A stretch of DNA of 64,000 nucleotides from UBA1547 sp035399865 (GCA_035399865.1 DAOPJW010000003.1:62001-126000); one strand, 5' to 3'. Positions 16,460 to 25,825 are shown, counted from the stretch's first letter. The notes: generated from the letters alone by a model not told the origin. Translations and numbers: made by a program.

Positions 16460-17017
16460 ATGAAAAAAAAGGATATCAATCTTCCTATTGAACACATTCT
16501 TTGGCTAGATTTAGAAATGACGGGGTTATCGCCAATAGATGACTGTATCTTAGAGGTAGCAATGTTAGCAACGGATTGGGAATTTAATGAATTAGCTTCA
16601 TATCACGGTATAGTCAAGAATGACGAAGAAAAACTAAATGAAAGATTCAAGACTAATAGTCAGTTTTGGGATGCCAATATGCAATCAAAACAGGGTCTTG
16701 TTGAGCAAAATAAAACCGGTAATTCCTTAGCAAATATTGAAGATGAAATATTGAAATTCATTGATGAAAATTTCAAAGCCGAAGTACCAGTTTTACTGGC
16801 GGGCAACTCAATTCATATCGATCGCCAATTCATCATAAAAAATTGGCCAAGGTTCAATAGACGCCTTCATTATAGAATGCTGGACGTTAGTGCTTGGAAA
16901 GTTGTATTTGAGAATAAGTACCGTGATAAATTTCTAAAACCTGATGCACATCGAGCTCTAGATGATATTCGTGGTAGTATAACTGAGCTTAGTTACTATC
17001 TTAAAAAACTTAAATAA
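16460..17017 (+). CDS. orn: Oligoribonuclease
   Basis: A 3'-5' exonuclease degrading 2-5 nt RNA left by larger RNases. The DEDD-type exonuclease motif I is LWLDLEMTGLSP (Asp and Glu); the later HRALDDIRGSITELSYY holds the His and last Asp of a DEDDh enzyme. Length 185 aa is normal. It lies 3 nt after mscL, so the two are probably cotranscribed. Together with RNase J and PNPase in this window it completes an RNA-decay set. Confidence 0.94.
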   Translation: MKKKDINLPIEHILWLDLEMTGLSPIDDCILEVAMLATDWEFNELASYHGIVKNDEEKLNERFKTNSQFWDANMQSKQGLVEQNKTGNSLANIEDEILKFIDENFKAEVPVLLAGNSIHIDRQFIIKNWPRFNRRLHYRMLDVSAWKVVFENKYRDKFLKPDAHRALDDIRGSITELSYYLKKLK

Positions 17018-17034
17018 TGATAAAATAAATATAT

Positions 17035-18270
17035 ATGCTTAATGTGGAGCAAGAAAAAGAGCGGAGTAAACTTTGGGTGATATTGATGTTGATTGTCATC
17101 TTACTAGTGGTTTGTTTTTTTGCTTGGTATGTAAATGGCAAATCTTTGAATTTTTTTAATCAAAATTCAAAAGTTGCTGAAAATAATGTCATAGAAAAGC
17201 AGAATCCAAAAACAACGGCAATTTCCTCTAATGTTTTATTTACTGGTAACGTCTATTGGGGCAGATATATAAATGATTGGTCAATGGCAAGTGATTTAAA
17301 ATATGCTTATCCTTTCTCAAGATTAAATGAATTTAATCGTGATAGTTATGATGCTTGGATTTCTGGTTTGGAATGTCCGACAAAAACTGGAGTCAACATG
17401 ACCTCTTCTGAAGAAGATTCAACCCTTACATTTAATTGTTCTCCGGAATATATACCAGAAGCTTCAAAATGGTTCACAGCTTTTACTCTTGCGAACAATC
17501 ATACTGATAATCAAGGGCCAGAAGGCCTTGCTGAAACTAAACAACATCTTGAAAAGAACGACATCCAATATTTCGGTAATCCTGATCCGAACGTAATTGA
17601 TGATATTTGCGAAGTGATTTCTTTACCGGTTACTGTAAAAAAAGATGATGGCAGTAGTCAAGCCGGTAAATTACCTGTTGCGATGTGCGGATATCATGCA
17701 GTATTTCAACTGCCAACTCAAGAATCAGTCGATATAATTTCTGAATATAGCGATATCATGCCAGTGATTGCTTTTCCTCATATGGGTAAAGAATACCAAT
17801 CGACTCCAGATGATTTAAAGATTAATTTTTATCGTAGTTTAATTGACGGTGGTGCCGAAATGGTGATTGGCGATCATCCCCACTGGATACAAACCAGCGA
17901 AAGCTATAATGGTCATTTGATCGTATATTCAATGGGAAATTTTATTTTTGATCAACAAGACACATCAGAAGTTGTTAGATCGGCGGCAGTAAGAGTGGTG
18001 ATAGACAGTTCTCTGAATGAATCTGATTTGCTTGATAAATGGCTTGAATTAGGAAAAACTTGTAACATTTTCCATGATGACTGCCTTGAGAAAGCCAAAG
18101 ACCAAAAACTATCAAAGCTTGATCTGACTTACAAAATCGGTATTATTGGTTCGAATGATGCTGATAAAATCGTAAAACCAGCAAATGAAGAACAACAAGC
18201 AAACATACTTCAACGCCTTAACTGGCAAAATACAATAAATAATTTGCAAACACCATATAGTAGTTTATAA
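17035..18270 (+). CDS. CapA-like (poly-gamma-glutamate synthesis/capsule) surface phosphoesterase-fold protein
   Basis: One N-terminal membrane helix (residues about 14-34) anchors a large external PGA_cap/CapA metallophosphoesterase-like domain. Recognisable blocks are LANNHTDNQGPEGLAETK, PHMGKEYQ, GGAEMVIGDHPHWIQ and YSMGNFIFDQ. The first metal motif, usually GDxMLGR, is GNVYWGR here, with Asp replaced by Asn, and NLECP is GLECP, so metal binding may be altered. In other bacteria the family acts in capsule polymer synthesis or anchoring. No capB or capC neighbours are present, so a polymer role is not supported by context. A TAAAAT box lies 8 nt before the ATG. Confidence 0.8.
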   Translation: MLNVEQEKERSKLWVILMLIVILLVVCFFAWYVNGKSLNFFNQNSKVAENNVIEKQNPKTTAISSNVLFTGNVYWGRYINDWSMASDLKYAYPFSRLNEFNRDSYDAWISGLECPTKTGVNMTSSEEDSTLTFNCSPEYIPEASKWFTAFTLANNHTDNQGPEGLAETKQHLEKNDIQYFGNPDPNVIDDICEVISLPVTVKKDDGSSQAGKLPVAMCGYHAVFQLPTQESVDIISEYSDIMPVIAFPHMGKEYQSTPDDLKINFYRSLIDGGAEMVIGDHPHWIQTSESYNGHLIVYSMGNFIFDQQDTSEVVRSAAVRVVIDSSLNESDLLDKWLELGKTCNIFHDDCLEKAKDQKLSKLDLTYKIGIIGSNDADKIVKPANEEQQANILQRLNWQNTINNLQTPYSSL

Positions 18271-18279
18271 AATAATAAT

Positions 18280-18624
18280 ATGAATCAAAAAGAAATTGAA
18301 GAATATTTACAAGGTTTTGACGGCGTTTGGTCTGAACTTCCTTTTGGAGAAGGGACGACAGTATATAAGGTTGGCCATGATGAGAAAAATAATGGGAAAA
18401 TGTTTGCTTTAATTATAAATGACAGTAAGCCAGTGATTCTTAGTTTACGTTGTGATCCAATGCTTGCAATAAAACTTCGTGAAACTTATGAAACTGTCAT
18501 GCCAGCTAAAAATTTAAATAATAAAATTTGGAATACGATTTTATGTACAGGTCAGGTAGGTGACGATGATTTGAAAGGACTGATAATACATAGTTATAAT
18601 CTAGCCAAGGAATTTCAAAAATAA
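18280..18624 (+). CDS. MmcQ/YjbR family DNA-binding-fold protein
   Basis: A 114-aa protein of the CyaY-like-fold MmcQ/YjbR family, recognisable by the start MNQKEIEEYLQGF, LPFGEGTTVYKVG, KMFALI, LRCDPMLAIKLRETYETVMPAKNLNNKIWNTI, and the closing DDLKGLIIHSYNLAKEF. The function of the family is poorly known; a DNA-binding role has been proposed from the fold. It follows the CapA-like gene by 9 nt and is probably cotranscribed. Confidence 0.85.
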   Translation: MNQKEIEEYLQGFDGVWSELPFGEGTTVYKVGHDEKNNGKMFALIINDSKPVILSLRCDPMLAIKLRETYETVMPAKNLNNKIWNTILCTGQVGDDDLKGLIIHSYNLAKEFQK

Positions 18625-18637
18625 TTAGACGATATAT

Positions 18638-19249
18638 TTAATTTAAAGTTGAATTAAAATCAGACAGCTGTTGCTCTATAGATTCTAAATTTTTCAAAGC
18701 ACCATCAATGAATGTTTTCATAGATTCACTATTTGTATTATTTCTTATCTCTTTCATGAGATTAATTATTGTATTTACTTGATATTTCATTTCGATAGAA
18801 TAAGTCGTGTCATATTTGATATTTAGTCTAGCTTCTTCTAATTTTTCAAGTAATTTGACGTTCGATTCACTAGCGACGATTTTCTTATCAAGATTATCAA
18901 TATTTATTCCTTGTTCAGAAATAGGATTGGTAATATCATTAATCATATTTAGTAAATTTGTTTTCAAATTACTATTTATGGCACGAAGTTTATTACTTTT
19001 TATTTTATTATTAGCATCTTCAGTCAGTTCTTCAGTTGCTTTTAGTCGGGCTGCAAGATGCTGTGAGGACTCTGTCTTGCTTGGTAACGAAGCTAATAAG
19101 GATACTACCATCACGATTGTGAATAATGAAAATAAAATCACTATAAAAACTGGCTTTTTTATAAATAAAACAGGAGTTTTAATTTCTTGAGGAGCTATTT
19201 GGTCTAAATAGTCTGGTGGTGGAAAATTTTGATTATTTTCAGGTTGCAT
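18638..19249 (-). CDS. Unrecognised single-pass membrane protein with coiled coil
   Basis: It begins with a Pro/Asn-rich cytoplasmic tail (MQPENNQNFPPPDYLDQI), has one membrane helix near residues 32-55, and then about 145 external, mainly helical, heptad-like residues (KATEELTEDANNKIKSNKLR and onwards). No catalytic motif. It is divergent from dnaG and convergent with the YjbR-type gene. The topology suggests an envelope-anchored structural protein, but I do not recognise the family. Confidence 0.55.
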   Translation of the reverse strand: MQPENNQNFPPPDYLDQIAPQEIKTPVLFIKKPVFIVILFSLFTIVMVVSLLASLPSKTESSQHLAARLKATEELTEDANNKIKSNKLRAINSNLKTNLLNMINDITNPISEQGINIDNLDKKIVASESNVKLLEKLEEARLNIKYDTTYSIEMKYQVNTIINLMKEIRNNTNSESMKTFIDGALKNLESIEQQLSDFNSTLN

Positions 19250-19316
19250 ATCACTAGTTATTTAAGCATAAATCTTATTAAATCTCAAAACCGATATAGT
19301 TTAATCCGCAAATGTT

Positions 19317-19344
19317 TTGATATCTATCTTGACGTGGTTATAAT
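19317..19344 (+). promoter_or_regulatory. dnaG-rpoD promoter
   Basis: TTGATA (19317-19322), a 16-nt spacer, TATAAT (19339-19344), then 9 nt to the dnaG ATG at 19354. The transcript is probably leaderless. Confidence 0.55.
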
Positions 19345-19353
19345 TAACTTGAC

Positions 19354-21111
19354 ATGCAAGACGCAAAAGAGGAGGTCCGGTCGCGATTAAATATTGAGGA
19401 CGTGATTGGTGAATACGTTCAACTTAAGCGTGCCGGTCGAAATTTTAAAGGGCTTAGCCCCTTTTCTAATGAGAAAACCCCTAGTTTTTTTGTTAGTCCT
19501 GATAAGCAAATTTGGCATGATTTTTCATCTAATAAAGGTGGTGACATATTTTCTTTTGTTATGGAAGTCGAAGGATTTGATTTTAGGGCAAGCCTAGAAC
19601 ATTTAGCCAGAAAAGCAGGGGTTGATTTATCGATATATGATAGTCAAGGTGGCCAAGAAATCGCTGAATTCAAGAAAAAACTGTATAAAATTCACGATTT
19701 TGCTAAAAAATATTACCAACAAAGTCTAATAAAAAATCAACATGCAATGAATTATGTATTCAAAAAACGTGGTTTAAGTAAACAAGTTGTTCAGGATTTT
19801 GGTATTGGCTATGCACCTGATAGCGGTGATGCATTAGTAAAATTTTTGATTAAAAAAGGATTTTCTAATAAGCAACTTTCAAGGGCTGGCCTAACTAATC
19901 GTTTTGGCGGTGATCTTTTTCGGGGACGCATGATATTGCCATTAACTGATCCTTCTGGTCAGGTAATTGGTTTTACTGGTCGTATCATTACCGATGAGCC
20001 AAATGCACCTAAATATCTTAATACGCCACAAACTATTTTGTATGACAAGGGTCGCCATGTCTTTGGGTTGTCGTTAGCCAAAGAGTCAATAAGAAAAAAT
20101 AATTACTCAGTTATTGTTGAGGGCAATTTAGATGTAGTAAGTAGCCACCAATCAGGTGTGACAAATGTCGTTGCAACCGCTGGTACAGCTATGACTGAAA
20201 ATCATCTAAAAGCTCTGTCTAGATTGAGCAATGATATTCGTTTAGCATTTGATAGTGATAAAGCTGGCTTAACCGCGACTGAAAGAGCAATAGCCATTAG
20301 CCAGAATGTGGGGGTGGATTTGACGATAATCACATTGCCAAAAGGTGTTAAAGATCCAGATGAACTAATTAAAAAAGATTCAAAATTATGGCAACAATCA
20401 ATCGCTAAGGCTGAACCAGCAATAGATTGGGTTATTAAACAATACGCTTCTCGCGAAGACATGAATACGGCGATTGGAAAAAGAAGATTCACGACAGTAG
20501 CTCTCAATATTATTAAAATGTTAAGAGATTCAGTAGAACAAGAACACTACCTTTCTATTGTCGCAAAAATTTGCGATTCTTCAATCGAAGCTCTAAAAGA
20601 AAAATTAATTAGTTCAGATAATCAGACAGTAGAAAATTATAAAAAAATTATTCATAACGATAATGCACAAATGCCACAAGAATACTTTCGGCACCAAGAT
20701 GATTTACTGGCAGTTTTTTTGATCGACTTAAAATCTCAAGATTTAATAAATTCGGTCGATATTGAAATTTTTTCTGAGGGTGAGAGAAGAAATTTAGCAA
20801 ATTATTTAAAAGAAAATTATGGCAAAATAATAGAAAATATTCCTAAAGAATTGCTAAATATTGAAAACTATGTAAAAATATTATTATTAAAAGCCGAGAC
20901 TCGTTATGTTGGTTGGAGTGAGCAAAATCGCTATCTAGAAGCCACCGAGTTACTCCGCAAAGTAGTCAAAGAATACAAACAAAAACAAAAAGACATATTA
21001 ACTGACCAGTTACGCGATGCAGAAACGATGGGTGATGAAAAAAAATCCTTAGAAATTAGCATTGCGATTAACGAATTAATAAAGGAGACTCGAAGTGGCC
21101 AAAAAAAATGA
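19354..21111 (+). CDS. dnaG: DNA primase DnaG lacking its zinc-ribbon ligands
   Basis: Primase lays RNA primers at the replication fork. The order is normal: N-terminal CHC2-like domain (residues 1-95), a catalytic core with TOPRIM motifs (VEGNLDVVSS, AFDSDKAGL), and a C-terminal helicase-interaction region. The N-terminal domain is clearly homologous (FKGLSPFSNEKTPSFFVSPDK, then KGGDIFSFVMEVEG). However, the Cys-Pro-Phe-His and Cys-x2-Cys metal ligands are replaced: Ser35 and Ser38 in the first pair, Asp56 and Ser59 in the second. This primase therefore probably binds no zinc. The ATG is leaderless-type. Its last 17 nt overlap rpoD, forming a classic primase/sigma operon. Confidence 0.94.
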   Translation: MQDAKEEVRSRLNIEDVIGEYVQLKRAGRNFKGLSPFSNEKTPSFFVSPDKQIWHDFSSNKGGDIFSFVMEVEGFDFRASLEHLARKAGVDLSIYDSQGGQEIAEFKKKLYKIHDFAKKYYQQSLIKNQHAMNYVFKKRGLSKQVVQDFGIGYAPDSGDALVKFLIKKGFSNKQLSRAGLTNRFGGDLFRGRMILPLTDPSGQVIGFTGRIITDEPNAPKYLNTPQTILYDKGRHVFGLSLAKESIRKNNYSVIVEGNLDVVSSHQSGVTNVVATAGTAMTENHLKALSRLSNDIRLAFDSDKAGLTATERAIAISQNVGVDLTIITLPKGVKDPDELIKKDSKLWQQSIAKAEPAIDWVIKQYASREDMNTAIGKRRFTTVALNIIKMLRDSVEQEHYLSIVAKICDSSIEALKEKLISSDNQTVENYKKIIHNDNAQMPQEYFRHQDDLLAVFLIDLKSQDLINSVDIEIFSEGERRNLANYLKENYGKIIENIPKELLNIENYVKILLLKAETRYVGWSEQNRYLEATELLRKVVKEYKQKQKDILTDQLRDAETMGDEKKSLEISIAINELIKETRSGQKK

Positions 21112-22105
21112 CACTATAGAACCAGAAAATATTGATGAGAAAGAAAAAATTTTAACTGAGATTGACGATACGATATTAACTGAAATTGAAGAACCAGACA
21201 TTGAAGATTTAGAAGATGAAGTAGAAGAAGATATCGACGATTTAAATCAAGGTCAATACTATGATGATGCTAGTGATGATAGTGTGCGTTTATACCTAAG
21301 AGAAATAGGAAAGATTCCTCTACTAAATTCTGAAGAGGAACTAGAATTAGCACAAAAAGTTGTAGCTGGCGATAAAAGAGCTAAAGATAAAATGGCAGAA
21401 GCTAATATGCGTCTTGTAGTCTCGATTGCAAAACGTTACAGTGGCCGTGGTCTTGATTTTTTGGATCTTATTCAAGAAGGCAACACTGGTTTGTTGCGTG
21501 CAGTTGAAAAATTCGATCCTGATAAGGGTTTTAAATTCTCTACTTATGCAACTTGGTGGATTCGTCAAGCAATTACACGTGCAATCGCTGATCAGGCTCG
21601 GACTATTCGTATTCCAGTCCATATGGTTGAAACAATTAATAAACTTCTTCGTACTCAACGACGTATGACCCAAGAACTTAATCGTGAACCCACTATCGAA
21701 GAATTGGCCAACGAACTTGAAATGGAACCAGCAAAAGTAGAATATGTTATAAAGATAAAACAAGATATTACTTCGTTGGATGCAGGAGTCGGTCGTGATG
21801 GTGAAGATGAAGATTCAGTATTAGGGGATTTTATCGAAGATAATGAGAGTGATACTCCTGAAGAATCTGCTACTTCACAGTTACTAAAAGAACAAGTTCA
21901 ATCAGTACTATCAACACTGTCTGATCGTGAACAAAAAATAGTCAAAATGCGATTTGGGCTTGAAGGTGGTAAGAGTCATACTCTTGAGGAAGTTGGACGC
22001 GAATTCGCTGTTACTCGTGAACGAATTCGTCAAATTGAAGCAAAAGCTTTAACTAAACTTCGTAAACACAAAGATGCCAAAAAATTGCATGAATATCTAA
22101 GCTAG
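21095..22105 (+). CDS. rpoD: Primary sigma factor RpoD (sigma-70)
   Basis: A 336-aa primary sigma factor. The acidic N-terminus (about 60 residues) replaces a full region 1.1. Region 1.2 is SVRLYLREIGKIPLL. Region 2 is intact (NMRLVVSIAKRY, GLDFLDLIQEGNTGLLRAVEKFD, FSTYATWWIRQAITRAI). Regions 3 and 4.2 end with the helix-turn-helix TLEEVGREFAVTRERIRQIEAKAL. The start is GTG, inside the end of dnaG and preceded by AAAGGAG. The promoters found here (TTGaca-N17-TATaat) fit a standard group 1 sigma. Confidence 0.96.
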   Translation: MAKKNDTIEPENIDEKEKILTEIDDTILTEIEEPDIEDLEDEVEEDIDDLNQGQYYDDASDDSVRLYLREIGKIPLLNSEEELELAQKVVAGDKRAKDKMAEANMRLVVSIAKRYSGRGLDFLDLIQEGNTGLLRAVEKFDPDKGFKFSTYATWWIRQAITRAIADQARTIRIPVHMVETINKLLRTQRRMTQELNREPTIEELANELEMEPAKVEYVIKIKQDITSLDAGVGRDGEDEDSVLGDFIEDNESDTPEESATSQLLKEQVQSVLSTLSDREQKIVKMRFGLEGGKSHTLEEVGREFAVTRERIRQIEAKALTKLRKHKDAKKLHEYLS

Positions 22106-22678
22106 TTATTTGTAAAATCCGATCTCATTTAGTGTATTGTCAATTTCTTGGTAGAACTGTTCTTTTGTATTGTTGTTGATAACGTAGTGGTCGGCAATTG
22201 CAATTGGGCCACCTTTTTCAAGATTTTCAATTTCTGACCAGTCACGTTGGTCAGCTTCAACGGCAGTAAAAGGTCTTTCGGGACGATTTGCTAATCGATG
22301 ATGACGTAATTTTTTTGATGCCAAGATTGCAAGAACTGATATTTCTCCAGGGAATTCGCGTTTTATAAGTTTGTATTCTGTCCATGAGTACAGACCGTCG
22401 GCTACAATTCTATGTTGTCCAGCATCAATTAGATCATGGATTTGTTTTATTATTCTGTTTACGACAAAATCTTTACCTTCACGTTCACGAATTTCTTCCC
22501 GAAATTTTGCCTGACTATCTGGTGTTATCTCTATTCCAGCTTCATTCATGGCTTCATAAATTACACCTCCAAAATACACTTTTGGATAACCTTTATCTGT
22601 AATATAGTCGACAGCTGAACTTTTTCCGACACCTGACAAACCTACGAACACTACAATTTTTATATCTTTATTAATCAT
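22106..22678 (-). CDS. P-loop nucleotide/CoA kinase-like protein (UPF0200/dephospho-CoA kinase type)
   Basis: A 190-aa P-loop kinase. Walker A is GLSGVGKSS near residue 13; a lid-like RLANRPERPFTA segment follows, and the C-terminal GGPIAIADHYVINNN resembles the archaeal-type UPF0200 kinases related to dephospho-CoA kinase and NMP kinases. The substrate cannot be told from sequence. The ATG at 22678 is 7 nt after TACAAT on the minus strand, so it is leaderless-type. It is convergent with rpoD and its stop abuts the rpoD stop. The promoter region also holds a REP palindrome. Confidence 0.7.
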   Translation of the reverse strand: MINKDIKIVVFVGLSGVGKSSAVDYITDKGYPKVYFGGVIYEAMNEAGIEITPDSQAKFREEIREREGKDFVVNRIIKQIHDLIDAGQHRIVADGLYSWTEYKLIKREFPGEISVLAILASKKLRHHRLANRPERPFTAVEADQRDWSEIENLEKGGPIAIADHYVINNNTKEQFYQEIDNTLNEIGFYK

Positions 22679-22723
22679 GTAGATTATTGTAGCAGAGTGA
22701 TAATAACTAAACCAAAATTACAA

Positions 22724-22742
22724 ATCAGGGTCGGACCCTGAT
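22724..22742. repeat. REP-like palindrome, copy 1 (G centre)
   Basis: The 19-nt core ATCAGGGTCGGACCCTGAT has two 9-nt arms around a central G. It lies between divergent 22106-22678 and polA. The left flank is degenerate (CAA in place of CTT); the right flank keeps AAGCTAAATTTAAGCTT. Confidence 0.85.
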
Positions 22743-22807
22743 AAGCTAAATTTAAGCTTAATTACATTTTAGTGTTAAGTGACATCTGATTAGGATATAA
22801 TAATAGT

Positions 22808-25345
22808 ATGACAAAGCGTTTGGCGGTTATCGATGGGAAGTCAGTGTTCTATAGAGGCTATTATTCGATGCCCAGTTTGTCGTTACCTGATGGCACACCT
22901 ACAGGTGGGGTTTATGGCTTTGTGAATTTAGCTATTGAACTTATTAAAAAGCTGGAGCCAGATTATGTGGCTGTTGCTTGGGATAAGCGTCATACTAATA
23001 TTCGCAAACGTAAAGAAATTTTCTCTGAATATAAGGCGGGTCGCAAACCGGCACCTGAGGATTTCTATGCCCAGATCCCAATCCTTTACGAACTACTCGA
23101 AGCTTTTGGATGGCCACTTTATGAAATTGATGACTATGAAGCTGATGATATTATGGGAGCCTTTGCTCGAGAAGCTGAGTTAAAAGGTATTGAAACTTGT
23201 TTATTGACTAGCGATCTTGACGCTTTACAGCTAATCGGCCCAATGACCAAGGTCTATGCAATTAAGAATGGCCTGTCAAATATCGAAGAATTTGACATTG
23301 ATTATTTCCAGAAGAAGTATGGAATAAACGTCCATCAATTTTTAGATTATAAATCTTTAACGGGTGATTCATCTGATAATTTGCCTGGGGTGCCGGGAGT
23401 TGGAGAAAAAACTGCTTTAAAATTACTCCAAGAATATGGAACTCTTGATGAGATATATTCACATTTAGATAAATTAGATGCGAAGTTATCTTCAAAATTA
23501 CAAGCAGGAAAAAAAGACGCCTATATGACCAAAGAACTGGCACGTATTTGGATTGAAGCACCCGTAAAATTGGATTGGGAGGTGGCTGATGTGAATGACA
23601 CTAATCTAGAAAAAGTAGCCGAAATTCTTAAAAAATTACAATTTATATCTTTGATTAAACGTTTGCCGAAACATATGCAACTTCATAGTGCAACAAAAGA
23701 GTCGGAAAAATTACAAACAGAAATAAATCTTTTAAAAGAAGTAGAGTGGCCGAAAATATTACAAATTAATGGCCCTGTTGTAATTTATATCGAAAATGAT
23801 GAAATTTGGCTATCAACCGATAAGAAGACTATCATGCATAATAAGATTTCCGATTTGGACAGAAGTATTTGGAGAGTCTTGGAACTTGCTACGGTAATCG
23901 GATACGATATAAAAACCATATACCACCGCTTGGCTTCGTATAAAGTATTTGTACGATTTAGTGAAATTCATGACATTAATCAGGCATCTTTCCTAATAAA
24001 TCCATTAAGTCGTGACCGTTCCTTATCTGGTTTAATGGGTATTGATGTGCCAGATTTACCAAATTCACAAGTTGCATCGATTTGGCATATATATGGACAA
24101 CAATTCGATTCATTTGTTGATGAACCAAAATTAGCTCACGTTGCCCGTGATCTAGATTTTCCGTTAATATACATTTTGTTTATGATGGAACATCAAGGTG
24201 TTAAAATTGATCCATCAATACTTGAAAAGATGAGCCTAGAGTTCAGTACTGAACACAAAAAACTTGAAAAAGAGATGTTTGGCTTGGTGGGATACGAGTT
24301 TAATATAGCTAGCCCTCAACAATTATCAGAGGTATTATTTACGAAATTACAGTTACCGACTGAAGGTATTAAAAAGGGAAAGACAGGTTATAGCACTGGT
24401 CAAAAAGAACTGGACAAGCTTCGTGGTCAACATCCGATAATTGAACTAATAGAAGCTACTCGAGAGCTTGCGAAACTACAAAACACCTATGTTGATGCTT
24501 TGCCTAAATTGGTTGATTCTAATAATCGTATTCATACCACTTTCAATCAAGATACGACTAGCACTGGACGCCTTAGTAGCACGAATCCTAATTTACAAAA
24601 TATTCCGATAAGGACTGATTTGGGACGTCGAATTCGTGAAGCTTTTATTCCTGAAGAGGGAAATATTCTTGTTAGTGCCGATTATTCCCAATTCGAATTG
24701 CGTCTTGCAGCTATTTTGGCTGGTGATCAAGAACTTATTAATGATTTCAATACTGATATTGATATTCATACCAAAACTGCCAGCGAGGTTTATGGCATTC
24801 CAATGCAGGAGGTTACCAAGAATCAGCGACGTAATGCCAAAATAATAAACTTCGGTATTCTTTACGGCATGAGTCCACACGGTTTAAGTGCTGCTACTAA
24901 TATGAGTTTTTCAGAAGCTAAAAAATTTATTGATCAATATTTTGAACTGCGAAAACCAATCCATAATTATATAAAAAATATTTTAGAACAGGCACGTACC
25001 AAAGGTTATGTTGAGACATATTTCGGAAGACGTCGTCCAACACCTGATGTTCTGAGTAGTAATTTTATTGTTCGTTCTGCAGCTGAACGTGCTGCTGGTA
25101 ATATGCCAATCCAAGGTACTGAAGCCGATTTGATGAAAATGGCAATGATAGAAGTCGATAAAAAAATGGATGGCTTGGGTCAGCAAATTTTGCAAATACA
25201 CGACAGTATATTAGTAGAATGTCCAAAAGAAAATGCTAAAAAGGTGGCTAAAATTTTGGATAGTACGATGGAAAATATCGCACCTCAACTAGGCATCAAA
25301 TTAAAAGTCGATGTGAAAATTGGTAATAACTGGAGTGAACTGTAA
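22808..25345 (+). CDS. polA: DNA polymerase I
   Basis: An 845-aa family A polymerase for Okazaki processing and repair. The N-terminal 5' nuclease (residues 1 to about 290) has its acidic motifs (EIDDYEADDIMG, TSDLDALQL) and the helix-hairpin-helix GVPGVGEKTA. The middle 3'-5' exonuclease domain lacks the acidic residues, so proofreading is probably absent. Polymerase motifs A (DYSQFELRLAAI), B (RRNAKIINFGILYG) and C (QIHDSILVE) are present. In motif A, Phe629 occupies the position that is Ile in most homologues (E. coli Ile709), a fidelity-linked site. The ATG is 6 nt after TATAAT (22796-22801), so the mRNA looks leaderless. The stop overlaps dut (TAATG). Confidence 0.96.
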   Translation: MTKRLAVIDGKSVFYRGYYSMPSLSLPDGTPTGGVYGFVNLAIELIKKLEPDYVAVAWDKRHTNIRKRKEIFSEYKAGRKPAPEDFYAQIPILYELLEAFGWPLYEIDDYEADDIMGAFAREAELKGIETCLLTSDLDALQLIGPMTKVYAIKNGLSNIEEFDIDYFQKKYGINVHQFLDYKSLTGDSSDNLPGVPGVGEKTALKLLQEYGTLDEIYSHLDKLDAKLSSKLQAGKKDAYMTKELARIWIEAPVKLDWEVADVNDTNLEKVAEILKKLQFISLIKRLPKHMQLHSATKESEKLQTEINLLKEVEWPKILQINGPVVIYIENDEIWLSTDKKTIMHNKISDLDRSIWRVLELATVIGYDIKTIYHRLASYKVFVRFSEIHDINQASFLINPLSRDRSLSGLMGIDVPDLPNSQVASIWHIYGQQFDSFVDEPKLAHVARDLDFPLIYILFMMEHQGVKIDPSILEKMSLEFSTEHKKLEKEMFGLVGYEFNIASPQQLSEVLFTKLQLPTEGIKKGKTGYSTGQKELDKLRGQHPIIELIEATRELAKLQNTYVDALPKLVDSNNRIHTTFNQDTTSTGRLSSTNPNLQNIPIRTDLGRRIREAFIPEEGNILVSADYSQFELRLAAILAGDQELINDFNTDIDIHTKTASEVYGIPMQEVTKNQRRNAKIINFGILYGMSPHGLSAATNMSFSEAKKFIDQYFELRKPIHNYIKNILEQARTKGYVETYFGRRRPTPDVLSSNFIVRSAAERAAGNMPIQGTEADLMKMAMIEVDKKMDGLGQQILQIHDSILVECPKENAKKVAKILDSTMENIAPQLGIKLKVDVKIGNNWSEL

Positions 25346-25803
25346 TGAAAGCAAAAGTGCCACAAGATTTATCTGTAAAAATTGTAAAATTAAAAAAAGA
25401 TGCTGTTATTCCCGAATACCAAACAAATCTTTCTGCAGGAATGGATTTGCATGCCTGTATTGATAGCCCGATAGTCCTTAAGCAACTCGAGAGAGTTTTG
25501 ATACCGACAGGTTTGTCAATTGAATTACCAGCTGGCTATGAAGCTCAAATAAGGGCACGGAGTGGTTTGTCATTTAAATACGGTATTACGATGGTAAATG
25601 GTGTTGGGACTATTGATGCCGATTATAGGGGTGAGGTAGGCGTTTTATTGATAAATCTCGGAAAAGAACCCTTCACAGTTGAGGTTGGTATGCGCATAGC
25701 ACAAATGATTATTGCAAAATATGAACATGTAACTTGGCAAAATGTCGATGATTTGATAGAAACTGAACGTGGCAAGGGTGGCTGGGGTAGTACTGGAACT
25801 TAG
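25345..25803 (+). CDS. dut: dUTP diphosphatase
   Basis: Trimeric dUTPase hydrolyses dUTP to dUMP, lowering uracil in DNA. All five family motifs are visible: AGMDLHA, ARSGLSFKYGI, NGVGTIDADYRGE, RIAQMIIAKYE and the C-terminal RGKGGWGSTGT P-loop-like tail. The length is 152 aa. It is translationally coupled to polA by a one-base overlap, placing dUTP control beside repair synthesis. A uracil-DNA glycosylase gene lies elsewhere in the window. Confidence 0.96.
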   Translation: MKAKVPQDLSVKIVKLKKDAVIPEYQTNLSAGMDLHACIDSPIVLKQLERVLIPTGLSIELPAGYEAQIRARSGLSFKYGITMVNGVGTIDADYRGEVGVLLINLGKEPFTVEVGMRIAQMIIAKYEHVTWQNVDDLIETERGKGGWGSTGT

Positions 25804-25825
25804 TCTTTCAGAAGTGTTACGTGTA

